DNA from: Muscardinus avellanarius
Taxonomy: Eukaryota > Chordata > Mammalia > Rodentia > Gliridae
NCBI GenBank assembly: GCA_963383645.1
Contig: OY726565.1
Location: forward strand, 42,264,944-42,328,943
Direction: 5' to 3'
DNA: 64,000 bases
Part shown: one piece after another, positions 32,453-43,786 of the stretch
How the letters are laid out: every line of letters begins with the position of its first letter
Position numbering within the stretch: the first letter of the stretch is position 1
The notes under the pieces: generated by a model
The model's input: only the letters and a program-made list of their open reading frames with translations
Told to the model about the DNA's origin: nothing
Databases searched by the model: none
Position numbers and translations under genes: made by a program

Positions 32453-32848
32453 TTTGTGGTACAGGGTATTGAACCCAGTGACAGTGTACCTCCAAGCCAC
32501 ACCCCGTTGTTTATTTATTTATTTGGTGGTACTGGGGTTCCTGGAAGCCCTTCCACCTCCAGGCTACACTCCCAGATCTATTTTATTTTTGGAAACAGGG
32601 TCTCTTAAGCCAGCGCGGCTGGCCTCGAACCTCCGCCATCCTCCTGTCTCCGCCTCCCAAGTGCGGGGATTACGTGCACCACCACGCCTGCCCCCCTTGT
32701 TTATTTTTAACTCTTTATTTTGAAATGGGGTTTTACTAAGTTTCAGAGGGCCTCACCTAGTAGCTGAGGCTGTTTGAGAAGCTGAGATCCTCCTGTCTCA
32801 GCCTTCCAAGTACTGGGATTACAAGCGTGCGCCACCACGCCCCGCCTC
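32453..32848 (-). mobile_element. B1-dID-type SINE, antisense, split by a nested SINE
   Basis: Outer parts 32453-32508 ('gtggtacagggtattgaacc') and 32695-32848 ('tttattttgaaatggggttt' to 'gccaccacgccccgcc'). Confidence 0.87.
32525..32694 (-). mobile_element. B1-dID-type SINE (derived subfamily), nested
   Basis: 'ggtactggggttcctggaag' to 'gtgcaccaccacgcctg'. Flanked by 'ttgtttattt' on both sides (32507-32516 and 32697-32706). CpGs well preserved. Confidence 0.9.
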
Positions 32849-33079
32849 ATTTTTTATCATCAGAAGTTGCTCACTAAATCTGAACAAGCTGCCCTTCAAA
32901 ATTATATTTTGACCTTTAGAAAAGGAGAAGGAAACAAATAATCAGATAGAACAAACTTATATGGTTCTGAATAGGAACGAGGAAGAGCTGAATGTGGTGG
33001 GGTCCACAGTGCTGCGGGGCTGAGGTGAGGCCAAGCGCTTCCTACAGAAGTACAACACGAGCCACGTGTGCCTGTGAAT

Positions 33080-33325
33080 TACCTAGAGGCCATTTTACAT
33101 GTGTAAAAAGAGAAAAATTTGGTTCAAATAATACATTTAATTCAATTTATCTAAAACACTAATTTCAACGTGCAATCAACTGAAAAATTATGAGTGAGAT
33201 ATTTCCATTGCTTTTGTGCTGTCTCCAACATCTGATATATATGACCCATGCACAACACAACGTCAGTTCAGAATAGCAACATCCACAAGTTGCTAGTGAC
33301 TCCCCATATTGATGCCCCTGGCTCT
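33080..33325 (+). mobile_element. Ancient DNA-transposon (MER-type) remnant
   Basis: 'taattcaatttatctaaaac', 'atttcaacgtgcaatcaact', 'gagatatttccattgctttt' and 'cacaagttgctagtgactcc' match in order a common mammalian MER-type element. Subfamily not determined. Confidence 0.5.
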
Positions 33326-33329
33326 AAAC

Positions 33330-33756
33330 TCAGTGCTGCTGTCTTCCCTGGGGTTTCTTTTAACTGAGAGGCTAGATCTTTTTGTGAAAAGCCAGGCTTT
33401 GCTTTGCCTGTTTTAAAAGTATGCTGAAGATTTCTGTTTTAAGCTTTAATCTTCACTTCCTCTTTGCTCAGCCTTCTTGGAACTGATACTGGGTGAAGGG
33501 GGTCAGGGGAATGTAGACTGTGTTGAAAGGTCAAAGCCAGCTCCCGAAGTGGGGCCTCGCAATTTAAACCCGAAGTGGCTTTCTCATGTGGAAAGTCTTC
33601 CAGCTAGATGACTACAGAAAAAAAAATGTTTATAATGGAACAAAGTCTATACTTTTATTTCTAGCCTGAGCAGAAGAATTCACTTAGTTAATAAATAATA
33701 TACTTTCATACTTTATTCTTCAAAACCAGCATTCTTTCTCATGCATGAGCTGTACT

Positions 33757-33791
<35 letters not shown>

Positions 33792-34105
33792 CAGCAACCA
33801 TAGGGCAGAAAGTAGGCTTGATCTGTGAGACAGTGGCCGTCATCATGGAACGAGGAGTTAGACCACAGGGTCTTTGTAGCACCCATTGTCCAGCGTTCGA
33901 GAAAGTTATGAGTCCCCAATTCTCTACTCCATTCTCTTTTCTTAACTTGAAAGTGTAGGCAGGGGCTGTAAGCCTTTTCTTCCCTTTCCCACCCTCCTGA
34001 CAGGTGAGGGACACCTGTCCCAAAGCCTTGGTTGCTCATGGGCTCTTTTTGCTCTTCACTTTAGAGTATAACCATGGTGACCGACAGTGGTGCTGCAGGT
34101 GAATG
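33330..34105. other. No gene seen
   Basis: Contains a 29 nt T-run (33760-33788). The lysine-rich minus frame across it is an artefact. Overlapping minus frames (33713-34039, 33787-34023) lack any motif I know. Confidence 0.4.
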
Positions 34106-34109
34106 AGGC

Positions 34110-34310
34110 CTTGGCTTCAAGCCCGAAGATCTGGGTTCTGTCATTTTTTCACTACGTGACTCTGTGCAAGTTACTTGGCCTCTCTAGTTCTTGTTTCTTG
34201 TTTGTAGATTGGCAGTAAGGATGTTTTATCTTGCAGGATTTGGAAGGATTAAACGAGGTAATGTGTATGAAAGCACTTGGGAATCTGTAAAACTTTGTAC
34301 ACACTTCAGT
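34110..34310 (+). mobile_element. MIR SINE
   Basis: 'acgtgactctgtgcaagtta', 'cttggcctctctagttcttg' and the tail 'gattaaacgaggtaatgtgt' are the MIR core and 3' end. Confidence 0.7.
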
Positions 34311-35267
34311 TTTGAATAGTGTTCTGGTGAAGTTCCAAGAAATGTTTCTGCTGGATTCCCTAGCTGTTCCAACTCTTTGAAGTCTGAGGAGCTCTTAACC
34401 CCGTCCTCTCCTGATACTCGGCTCTTCTGGACTTGCCCATTCCCTTTCCAACTGTCTGGCCCTACAATCCTGGCTAAAAGGACAGTGGGCCATGTGGTCA
34501 AATGGCTGGCCACACTAAGCGTTAGGGGTAGACCCCTAATCCAAGCTGGGGGCATAGGTTTTCTCTGCCTGGAAATGGAAATTGGGAAGAGGGAGCTAAT
34601 TAATTGCTTGAACTGGAATAGTTCAAAATACAAGTGTTCAAAGTGTGATCCATGGGCTCTGGGATACCTGACTGTCATGGGATCATTAAAGTCAAAACCA
34701 TTTTTAAGATAATGCTAGCACGATATTTGCCGTTTTTGTTGTCGTTTCTGCTGTGTTTTTAAGCTGATAAGATTGCAGCGATGATGGGTAACATAGTGGG
34801 CATGTTAGCATGGATCAACACAGGAGCACTCACTATAGTCTTCATGGTCTCCATTACCACGCATTAAGAATAAAAGAACAAAAGCAAAAGCCAGTTTCAC
34901 TTAATAATGTCTTCAATGAAGCAGAGAATCATATACTTTATTAAATCTTGACCCTTGAGACGTATCTTTCTAATATTTTAGGTGACAAAATGTGAAGAAT
35001 ATGTATAGCAGTTCTACTGGATCCTACAGCAGGTGACCTGAGGAAAGCCACTTATATGATCATCTGAGTTGTGAACTAAGCAAGTGGCTTTTTTCAAGGA
35101 GGACCATTACTACTTGAAAGAATAAGTTATGGTTTCTCAAATCCAGCTACTTGGCAGGTATTTTCTAAAAAATGGAGAAGTTATTCTGTTGCTTCCAGAA
35201 AATTAATCAAGACCATTTTTGCCAGTGATAAAAAATTTGAGTTTCCACGTGAAAACAAAAAATAATT

Positions 35268-35336
35268 TTTGGCAGTGCTAGGAAGAAAACCCTGGATGCT
35301 GTGCATGCTAGCATGGTTCTAACACATCCCCAGCCT
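35268..35336 (-). mobile_element. ID-type SINE, antisense, old
   Basis: 'ggcagtgctaggaagaaaac' ... 'cacatccccagcctt' with 'gctgtgcatgctagcatggt', the anticodon-region signature of ID. Confidence 0.65.
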
Positions 35337-35377
35337 TAAAGGAAGAGTGTTTGTTTGTTTAGTTGGTTTTGTTCATT

Positions 35378-35579
35378 TTGTGGTACTGGGGATTGAATCC
35401 AGGGACATTCTGCCTCTGAACTACATTCTCAAACCATTTTTTAAAATAAATTTTGAAACAGGATCTTACTAGGTTGCTGAAGGTCTTACTAAATTGCTGA
35501 GGCTGACCTCAAACCTGAAATGCTCTTATCTCAGCCTCCCTAATACTGAGATTATAGGCATGAGCCACCATATCCGGCT
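35378..35579 (-). mobile_element. B1-dID-type SINE, antisense
   Basis: 'gtggtactggggattgaatc' to 'gagccaccatatccggct'. Confidence 0.87.
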
Positions 35580-35836
35580 AAAACAAGAATTCCAATTTTG
35601 TATCTGCTATTGTGAATTTAATAGCTTGGCAATACTTAAAGACATTTCTAATGGAATCAGTGGTGCTATTAACAAGTGTGATTTAAAATATATTTTATAA
35701 AACATATTAACCCTAGTAAGATGTGATATGTAACTCAGTGAACTGGTGTGTCTCAAATGACAAAGCATGGCTAAAAGATCTATTCCAAGTGTGAGATAAA
35801 CTAAAGGATTTCAATGTAGCAGTGAGAAAATTTTAC

Positions 35837-36318
35837 TTTTTTTTTCCCCCTGAGACATGGACAGAAGTTTATTTGGGGGAAAGGAAGGAAACACACATTC
35901 AAGAGAGAATGCTGGCCACCTCAAGATAAGGAAGGCATATTGGGGAATTCAGGGTTCTTTTCTTTTAGGTGACTTTCATGAGGGGTGGGCTAGAGGAGGT
36001 ATGTGAGGATGATCCTAGCCCGGTAGTCCCCAAGGCAGGTTATGGTGGTCTGGTGATCTGGTCAACATTAGAGTCCTCAGGCTGAATGGGGTCCTCATTA
36101 GCTCATTGACAGATAAACTAGAATGTCTTAAATTATGTTTATCAAAATATCATATATGTCTTGTTATTAATGCACAGGGCAATTACAGTTTCTTTTAGTT
36201 AACTCTAGGATCTACAGGTTACCCAGGAATTTGGGAGCATAGGCCTGGGAAAGAGAACTTGTTTGTGGACTAGAGGCTGAAGCATCTCAGCTCCAGGTTT
36301 TTATATTAAAGTTATTAC

Positions 36319-36361
<43 letters not shown>

Positions 36362-37024
36362 GGTACTGGGGTTCCTGGAAACCCATCTACCTCCGGGCTA
36401 CACTCCCAGACCTATTTTATATTTTTTATTTGGAAACAGGATCTCTTAAGCCAGTGAGGCTGGCTTCGAACCTGCATGATCCTCCTGTCTCCGCCTCCCA
36501 AGAACAGGGATTACAAGCATTCGCCACCATGCCTGGCTTAAAGTTATATTTTACTTTTCCTTCCTGTCTGTCTTCTTTCTACCTACTTATTTCGTCTATC
36601 CTGCATAATCCCCTCCCCAGACTTCGATCTCTTAATCTTCGAGTGCCAAAGGTCGAAAGTCTGGCAGGTATAGAAATAACTGCTTCAAGCTTATGAGGGG
36701 CCACTTTCCCTGCTTAGCCAGGCCTCAGAAGTCTCTTCCTAACTGATCTAAAGGAGACACAGGAAGGTCAGGGTCTACTGGTTATAGAACCATTGCTCTT
36801 TGATATCCAAAATTCATGTCTCTGACGGGTTGTCCTATCTGGGTCACCAGATGTCAGGACGAGTCCTCAGCTCAGGAACTCAGGATCTGCAGGGTCCTTG
36901 GCTAACGTGATGGAAAGAATTTCAGCATGTGCCAGTCAGAGACATGGACAGAGGTTTATTTGGGGGAAAGGAAGGAAATACACATTAAAGAGAGAATGTG
37001 GGCCACTTGAAGATGAGGAAGGCC
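35837..37024 (-). mobile_element. Retroposed endogenous-retrovirus RNA (R-U5-PBS ... U3-R-polyA)
   Basis: Two near-identical ~85 bp direct repeats, 36939-37023 and 35852-35936, are the terminal R regions. Read on the minus strand, the right one is followed by U5 ending in CA at 36852, then a TGGTGACCC primer-binding-like site. The left one contains AATAAA and stops 'ctgtccatgtctc', then a short spacer and a 9 nt poly(A) (poly(T) at 35837-35845). The whole unit is flanked by 'agaaaatttta' (35825-35835) and 'agaaaagttta' (37025-37035), 11 bp with one mismatch. LTR ends are absent outside R, so this is not a provirus but an RNA copied by L1. Internal genes are missing; no retroviral frame is visible. 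A SINE (36361-36538) is inside it. Confidence 0.78.
36316..36537 (-). mobile_element. B1-dID-type SINE (derived subfamily) with (ATT)n tail
   Basis: (TTA)n at about 36316-36360, then 'ggtactggggttcctggaaa' to 'cgccaccatgcctggc'. Target duplication 'ttaaagttat' at 36306-36315 and 36538-36547. Confidence 0.92.
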
Positions 37025-37302
37025 AGAAAAGTTTATTTTTATGATTTCAGATTCCAGATTGAAACTAAACTTTTAAAAACTACCATTTGTTGAGTTTTTC
37101 CACAATTATCTTAAAAACTTATTAAAGTAACACTTTATTTTAAAGTCACGTGTCCCCATGAAACTGAAATTTCTTTATATACTTGAACTAAAACAACAAA
37201 TCACAACAGATTGAATGCAGAAGCAGGTATAGAGATTCAACTGCGTTTTATTAAACAAGCCATTAAAGGAATTTGCAAAAATGTCAAAAATACTATTGTT
37301 GG

Positions 37303-38325
37303 CTGGGCATAGCAGTGCACACCTGTCATCTTAGAATTTGGGAGGCTGAGACAAGATGAGTGCAGGGTTGAAGCCAGCATTAGTAACTTAGTAAGACCCT
37401 CAGTGACTCAGCAAGAATCTGTTTTAAAATAAATAATTAAAATTGAAAATGTTCATCATTATTAGCCATCAGGTAGATGCAAATCAAAACTACGCTGAGA
37501 TTCTATCTAACCCCAATCAGAGTATAAAGTATAAAGAAATCAAATAACAACAAATGTTGGTGAGGATGTGGGGAAAGAGGAATTCTTTTACACTGTTGGG
37601 AGTGCAAACTAGTTCAGCTGCTATGGAGCTCAGTGTGGAGATTCCTTAGAAAACTGGGAATAGATCCACCATATGATCCAGCTCTACCACTCCTGGATAT
37701 TTGTCCAAAGGGATTGAAATCAGAGAACTACAGTAACATATGCATATCCATGTTCATAGCAGCATAGTTCATAATAGCCAAAATATGGAACCAACTAGGT
37801 CTCCATCAACAGATGAATGGATTGCAAAATTATGGGAAATGCACACAATGGAATTCTATTCAGCTATAAAGAAGAACAAAATCATGTCATTTGCAAGAAG
37901 ATGGAAAGATCTGGAGAACATTATGTTGAGATCAGCCAAGTACAGAAAGAGAAGGGACATATGTTTTCTCTAATATGCCCAAAATAGGGAGCATTGGGGA
38001 TACTGGAGGGACTCCAGATAATGAAGGGGAAATCTCAGCAAAGCTAGAATGGAAGGATAGGAGAGGAAGAAGGCTGAGGTTGATTAATGGAGGAGCTATA
38101 TTTGAATATGTGTAAAAGTATGAATATAGCATGGTTAACCTGGACACTCATTGTTGGGAGGGGGAAGGGAAGAAGGGGATTAGAGGGGGCCAAGCACAGT
38201 CTAAATGTATACTATTTTCAATATGTTCCACATATAAATAAAATTTAAAAATAAATAAAAAATTGAAAGAGATGTGATATAGCTTGGAGGTGGAATACTT
38301 CTGGGTTTACTCTCTAGTACAAAAA
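37303..38325 (+). mobile_element. B1-dID-type SINE split by an L1 3' end
   Basis: B1 half 37303-37440 ('ggctgggcatagcagtgcac' to 'gttttaaaataaataa'); ID half 38265-38325 ('gatgtgatatagcttggagg' to 'actctctagtacaaaaaa'). Confidence 0.82.
37446..38262 (+). mobile_element. L1 3' end (ORF2 C-terminus + 3' UTR) inserted in a SINE
   Basis: 'gttggtgaggatgtggggaa', 'ccatatgatccagctctacc', 'cacacaatggaattctattc' are the ORF2 C-terminal end; translation of 37740-37973 gives PSTDEWIAKLWEMHTMEFYS, the L1 tail signature. The 3' UTR ends near 'aataaaatttaaa'. 'aaaattgaaa' flanks the insert on both sides (about 37439 and 38264), in the A-rich linker of the host SINE. Confidence 0.85.
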
Positions 38326-38330
38326 AAGAA

Positions 38331-38358
38331 AAGAAAAACAAAAGAGAGAAAGAAAAAC

Positions 38359-38397
<39 letters not shown>
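38331..38397. repeat. (GAAA)n microsatellite at a SINE tail
   Basis: Mostly pure purine tract growing from the A tail of the split SINE. A second GA-rich patch lies at 38570-38620. Confidence 0.93.
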
Positions 38398-38399
38398 GG

Positions 38400-39395
38400 A
38401 TGAAAGAAAAATCACTGGTGTATGTGTGTATATGTATTTTTTAAAAAACAAAAGAGATAAGATTTGGGCTCCTATGTTTGGCTCATGTATGTGCAAGTGA
38501 ATAGAGGAAGCTAATATTTAGGGAGTGAAAGAGAAAAGACAGAAGAGAGAAGCAGAGATGAGAGACTATGTGGGAGGAGAGAGAGAAAAGAAAAAGAGGA
38601 GAAAGAGAAAGAAAGAAAGAGGTCCTTATTCCTGATGGCTTCTGCACTTGATTCTAGTGTTTCTTGAGGCCTAACCATGTTGCCCAATTTAGAATTCTAG
38701 GAGATTCTATGTATTTTTCTAAATAAATCCCTTTTCTATTTAAGTTTGCTTTAAAGGGGCCCATGCATTATGTGCTGTCCCCAGATCTCAGCCTGTAGAC
38801 TCAGGTGCACGAGTGATAATACCCTTTAATATTTTCTTCTCAACACAGTTTTGCCTTTGGACCTATATCATATTGGTTGGTAAGAGTTTATCTTGGTGTT
38901 TTCCTGGCCATTTCCATGTTGGGAGGCTTCATCTTGGAAAGTGATGTCCAGGAAGCCTCTGATGAGTGAGAGATGCTTTGTGAAGAGCAGCCTGGAGCGG
39001 CCTTTCCCAGCCTTCCCTAGAAAGGGCAGATTCGTGACCTCTTCTTAGTCTTCATGAGGCTTGTTTTGATCATGTCGGGAAAACCAAAGGCATATTCAGA
39101 TAGAGGGGATGGGACTTTTCATAAACTCTGATTCCATGGCAGGTACAGTTGGGACAAAGAGGGCACTAGTCTGGGGGCAACGTGACACTTGTGCCCCTCT
39201 CCCTGCTTCCCACCCCACCTGGCATTTGCAAAGATGGATGTCCTTTGTGCAGGGCTTCCTTTTGCCCGTGAGTGCATGTATTCTTCTCAGACTTTCCTTC
39301 ATTACGCAGTGGCAATGGGAAGACCCATGTGGTCACTGGTGGCTCAGAGAAGAGGCGTCATTGCTTGAGGTCACATGGTTTTGATCTGCACTCTT
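38400..39395. other. No gene seen
   Basis: Overlapping open frames at 39096-39302 (minus) and 39109-39384 (plus) are mutually exclusive and have no known domain. Confidence 0.4.
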
Positions 39396-39399
39396 CCTA

Positions 39400-39725
39400 T
39401 AGTTTGATCAGTCCTTCCACATCCAGCCGTCCTTCTCTATAATTCCTCAGTTGTCCTCACCTCCATGGCCCTTGTCCCTGCAGGTTTGGATCCACTGGTC
39501 TCCATCCTTCCCGAGCCATTCTGCACAGGTGCTCAGGAGAATCCTCCAGAGATGTGTTCCGGATGGCTTCCCATTCAATTAGCACTTAACATATTGAGCA
39601 CCTCATCAAAAAATATTTCTTTATGTGACTGGTTTCTCTTCCCTTGAAAGTGGAGGCTATTTTCTATTTCTGTGTATCTCCCATGTCCGGAAGGACACAC
39701 AGTGTTTGCTGCCTCTGATATTTTA
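39400..39725 (+). mobile_element. L2-like ancient LINE 3' end
   Basis: 'gaaagtggaggctattttct' and 'gtgtatctcccatgtccgga' recall the L2 3' end ('ctccttgagggcagggact...tgtatccccagcacct'). Diverged, so moderate support only. Confidence 0.45.
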
Positions 39726-39784
39726 ATGGGAGCAGCCACGGGGTTTTGGGGTGGTTATAGATGATTGGTTTAATAACTTCCCTT

Positions 39785-40056
39785 AACTGGGTATGATGGT
39801 GAAATCTCAGTACTTGAAATGGTGAGACTTGAGGATCACAGGTTGAAGGCCAGCCTCAGCAACTTTTTGAGGCCCTTTGCAATTTAATGAGATTCTGTTT
39901 CAAAATAAAAAATAAAATAGGGCTTGAAATGTGGCACTCAGAGGTAGAATGGCCCTGGGTTCAGGTTCAATCCCCAGCACCACAAAAACAACAAATAAGG
40001 AAACAACAACAACAACCCCAGTAAAGCATACACACACACACACACACACACACACC
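39785..40056 (+). mobile_element. B1-dID-type SINE with (CAA)n/(CA)n tail
   Basis: 'aactgggtatgatggtgaaa' to 'ttcaatccccagcaccacaa' (39985), followed by (AAC)n and (CA)13 at 40029-40056. Confidence 0.87.
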
Positions 40057-40340
40057 CCAAACAACAACAGCAACAATAAAACTTTCTCTTAATACCTGTT
40101 TGCCATATTCTGTGGTGTACTGGGGTCTATCCCTGTGTATTAATGGTAACATTGCACAATAAGTGTTGGAATAGCTCAGTGGCCGAGGGCCTTCCTTTTT
40201 GTTCAGCTGTCCTGACTTTTAAACTTTGTCCTGACTTTTAAGCTAGCTTAAAACTCTTCCTCTTTGCTCTCCAAGTCTTCTTTGTATTCACTCATTAGCA
40301 CGCTTAGCATGTAATTTGTATTATTATTATTTTTTTTGCA

Positions 40341-40392
40341 GTACTGGGGATGGAACCCAGGAACATTCTACCTCTGAGAGACACCCCAGCCC

Positions 40393-40438
<46 letters not shown>

Positions 40439-40790
40439 TTGCAGGTCTGGGACTGGAACCCAGGGGCATTTGACCTCTGAGCTACACCCCTTGTCATTTT
40501 TTAAATTCTTTATTTTGAAACCAGGTCTCACTGAGTTGCAGAGGGCCTCACTAAGTAGCTGAGGCTGTCTGTGAACCGTGATCCTCCAGTTTCAGCCTCC
40601 CAAATGCTGGAATTACAAGCGTGCACCACCATATCCAGCTCCCTATTTTTTATTCTTTATTTTGAAACAGGGTCTCACTGAGTTGCAAAGGGCCTCACTA
40701 AATAGCTGAGGCTGGCTTCAAACCTGTGCAGTCCTCCTGTTTCAGCTTCCCAAATGCTGGGGTTACAAGCATGAGCCACCACACCCAGCT
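40341..40790 (-). mobile_element. B1-dID-type SINE, antisense, split by a nested SINE
   Basis: Outer pieces 40341-40394 and 40640-40790; 'cccagccctatt' stops and 'ccctattttttattctttat' resumes. Confidence 0.88.
40396..40639 (-). mobile_element. B1-dID-type SINE, antisense, nested, with (TTA)n tail
   Basis: (TTA)14 at 40396-40437, then 'gcaggtctgggactggaacc' to 'gcaccaccatatccagct'. Target duplication 'ccctatt'. Confidence 0.88.
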
Positions 40791-40796
40791 GTATTT

Positions 40797-41032
40797 TCAA
40801 ATTTAATACTTTATCATGGGAAATTCCAAACATGTAAAAATAAAGGGGGATATCACTGTCATCCTCCCATCATTTCAATAATTGTCAATATTTTGCCATT
40901 TTGTTTTTTTCTATTACCCACATAATTTTACTGGTAGAAGAAGCTCAGGCACATTCTAGATATTATACCATCTTATCCACTAATCCCTTAGAATATATGT
41001 CTAACTGGTAAGGACTTTAAAAAAAAATGTAA
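40797..41032 (-). mobile_element. L1M 3' end, antisense
   Basis: 'aataattgtcaatattttgc', 'tctattacccacataatttt' and 'gtctaactggtaaggacttt' follow the reversed 3' UTR of old L1M elements. Confidence 0.6.
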
Positions 41033-41034
41033 CT

Positions 41035-41100
41035 GCAGCTGGACATGATGGCACACGATTGTAATCCCAGCATTTGAAGGCTGAGACAGGAGGATCACGG
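41035..41100 (+). mobile_element. B1 5' fragment of a SINE
   Basis: 'gcagctggacatgatggcac' to 'acaggaggatcacgg'. Cut off about 46 bp before the HAL1-like copy B begins. Confidence 0.75.
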
Positions 41101-41146
41101 TTTATAGAAAGCTCCAGGAATTTAGTGTGTTTTAGAAATTTTCCAA

Positions 41147-41942
41147 GGGACATCCGGGAAGATGGCAACCGAGAAAAGCGGGGCATAAGAGCCCTGCTAA
41201 CAACCAATCTCCATTACCACAAAATCAGCGCCTTTCATAGCCAGAAAACACCATCACCAGAGAAACAAAAAAATCACCAGGCTCCAGAGAGAAAGCAGAC
41301 TGAGAACAGAGCTCAGAGCCACAGAGGAGATACACCGGCCTCACGCTTGAGACTGCGGCAGCAGCGCCATACTGCCGGCGGCAGCGGCGAATTCACCGGA
41401 CGGCTACAGCAAGCTGAGGTGAGCCGCTGCGGAACAGCCAGGCGGGATCTTTCGGCGCAGGGAGCATCTAAAGCTCCCAGTGGCTGAGCTCAGCACACGC
41501 TGCAGGGATTCAGAGTGGAAATCAAAACCAGAGAAGAAAAAATACGCCAGTCTCACGGCCAATGGCGTGGCAGCGGCACCATATTGTCACCGGCGGCAGC
41601 AGCAGAGAATTCACCGAGTCCAGTACAGCTACATCTGCGTACAAAAACAGTGAGTCAAATTGCGGGCCACAGAGGAGAAATCCCAGTACTGTACTCCCTG
41701 GGACTTGACCCAGTGGGGGAGTGGTGGTGGCAGAGATATCACACCATAGGAGAACGTGCAACCTGGCACCCCCCATAGTCCAAAGCAGCCTCTATCGACT
41801 CCCTGGGTCGGAGACTATGTGATACAACCCAGTAAAGGAGTAGTGGGGTCAGAGATACTACAGACTCGAGATCCAGAGCACGTTAAGCGAAGTCATAGTG
41901 ACCCAAGGGAAGAACCCAGAGAAGGCACAAACTTCCAAAATC
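41147..41942 (+). promoter_or_regulatory. L1 5' UTR of copy B
   Basis: Starts with the YY1-like 'gggaagatggcaaccgag' box, GC-rich for the first ~450 bp. Similar in order to the 5' UTRs at 24754-25559 and 49454-50324. Confidence 0.75.
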
Positions 41943-42861
41943 ATGGGAAAGAGGAATAATACTGGAGCAATGAATGCCCACAACCCCACAACATCAGAAC
42001 CCGATAAAACAGAAAATCAGAGATTTCTAGAAGATCAAATCAGGAAAATAACTGTAGAAATAATAGAGGTGCTTCGAAAAGAACTCAGAGAGAGCCAAAA
42101 AGAGATAAAGGATGCAATTAATGAAGTAAAGGTCTCAATTCAAAGCACGAACAACCGATTAGACCACACGGAGAACAGAATCTCGCTCTTAGAAGATGAT
42201 CATTCCAAAAATGAATGCATAGTTTCTAATCTAGAAAAAAATATCCAACAGCAGGAATTTGATATTGAAGAAATATGGGCCCATTTTAAGAGAGCTAACC
42301 TAAGAATAATTGGAATAGAGGAGGGAAAAGAAAGTGAAACCAAAGGGATCAACAATCTCTTCAAGGAAGTAATAGCAGAAAATTTTCCAAACATAGAGCA
42401 AGAGGTTGATACACAGGTCCAGGAAACTTATAGAACTCCCTTTAGACAGGATCGGAGAAGAGGATCCCCACGCCACATAATTGTCAAAATGACCAATGTG
42501 GAAGCCAAGCAGAGAATCTTAAAGGCAACAAAAACAAAGGACCAAGTGACATTCAGATGCAAACCAATTAGAATCACTCCAGACTTCCCAAACCAAGTCA
42601 TGAAAGCCAAGAGGGGCTTGGAGTAACATATTCCAAACTCTGAAAGAAAACAACTTCCAGCCAAAAATTTCCTACCCAGCAAAACTTTCTATCAAATTAG
42701 ATGGAGAAATAAGAAGCTTCCATGACAAACAGAAACTGAAGGAATTTATGTCTTCAAAGCCAGCGCTAGAGAAAATACTCAAAGAGATTAACTACAAAGA
42801 AGAAATAGGTAACACACACCAGAACCAGAGAAACAAGAGTTTCCATCCAGCAGACAACTAA
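41943..42861 (+). pseudogene. L1-type ORF1 of copy B, one frameshift
   Basis: ATG at 41943 opens MGKRN. The frame holds the coiled-coil region (about residues 26-112), the RRM (from RANLRIIGIEEG to RHIIVKM) and the start of the C-terminal domain (ITPDFPNQVM), then shifts near 42615 (ends ...KAKRGLE) and resumes in another frame to TAA at 42859-42861. Length 919 nt is consistent with a single net +1. The frame is also open upstream to 41898. Protein role by family: RNA-binding chaperone of the L1 particle. Confidence 0.88.
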
Positions 42862-43034
42862 GATTGGTTATCTGTGGAGATTCATTATTTATGTTAGTCT
42901 TTTACCTATCTCTAAATTGTATTGTTTGCCTTTATTGTTGTTAATTTTTAGGATTTCTAGTTGGAATATTAATATACCTTCAGATATAGCATTTGGAAAT
43001 ATTTTATCCCATTCTATTAGTAACTTTTAACTCT

Positions 43035-43610
43035 GTTTACATTGTCTTTGGATATACAATATTTTTTTATTCTTTAGGGAGTTTTTATACTCTTCTGTTG
43101 CCTGTGCCATTGAAATCATATCCAAGAAATCACTGCCAATTTCAATGTTGTGAGGTTTTATGACCCAGATTTTCTTCTAAAAGTTTATAGTATTAAGATT
43201 TATATTTAGGTCTTTTATCTATTTTGAGTTAATATTTGTATATGGGATTAGGTAAGGGTCCAACTTCATTCTTTTCCATGTAATTATTATGTTTCAACAA
43301 TATTTAGTTAAAAGATTATTATTTCCACCACCAAATGTTCGTGGAAACCTTGTCAAAAATAACTTGACAATATAGGGAAGAATTTAGCTCTAGGCTTTTA
43401 TTTAACTCCAATGGTTTATATATCTGCCTTTAGAAAAGTACTACACTGTTTCAATTATTGTAGCTTTATATGGTTTGAAATCAGAAAATATATATCTTCT
43501 AGCTTTGTTCTTTTTCAAGATCCTTTTGGGTATCTAGAGTCCATTTTCCATATTAGGATAGATTTTTTTTCTGAAAAATAAATATATAAATATAGGATAG
43601 TTTCACCTAA
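43035..43610 (-). pseudogene. Inverted fragment of an old L1 ORF2 inside copy B
   Basis: Antisense to the element. 'gcctgtgccattgaaatcat', 'cccagattttcttctaaaag', 'gggtccaacttcattctttt' and 'gctttatatggtttgaaatc' are reverse complements of consecutive ORF2 segments. Boundaries estimated by comparison with copies A and D. Confidence 0.8.
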
Positions 43611-43786
43611 AAAAAATAGAAAAAAAATATTCTCTGGCAAGAAAGAAAGTAAAAAGAAATATTGAAATGTTATGTTTAAGTCATCAAAAGCTTGGTATCA
43701 GACAAATGAAACAGTTATGTGAGATTATCATTTTTAATTTTGGATAAATTGCTATAATACTAGATGTCAACCACTAAGCCAAGCAT

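Larger units (their letters stand above)
34628..37303 (+). pseudogene. hAT-superfamily transposase fossil, split by later insertions
   Basis: An old DNA-transposon reading frame in three pieces: 34628-35265, 35580-35836 and 37025-37303. Recognisable text in order: a terminal region with 'caaagtgtgatcc', 'gataagattgcagcgatgat', 'aaaagccagtttcacttaat', 'aatcttgacccttgagacgt', 'gtggcttttttcaaggagga', then after the gap 'gaactaaaacaacaaatcac' and 'agattgaatgcagaagcagg', the conserved C-terminal dimerisation region (..NRLNAEA..). Stops and indels abolish coding. The ID scrap at 35268, the SINE at 35378 and the retroviral RNA copy at 35837-37024 all landed later, and the reading resumes cleanly after each. 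A domesticated host gene is unlikely given the stops. Confidence 0.75.

Noticed and set aside
35852..37023. A provirus with two LTRs
   Set aside because: The repeated part is only R-sized (~85 bp), one copy lacks U5 and ends in poly(A), the other lacks U3, and the TSD is 11 bp, not the 4-6 bp of integrase.
43000..43620. Copy B inversion as ordinary twin priming
   Set aside because: Twin priming inverts the element's own 5' part at a random point in each event; here the inverted piece is an older ORF2 with the same ends in several copies.
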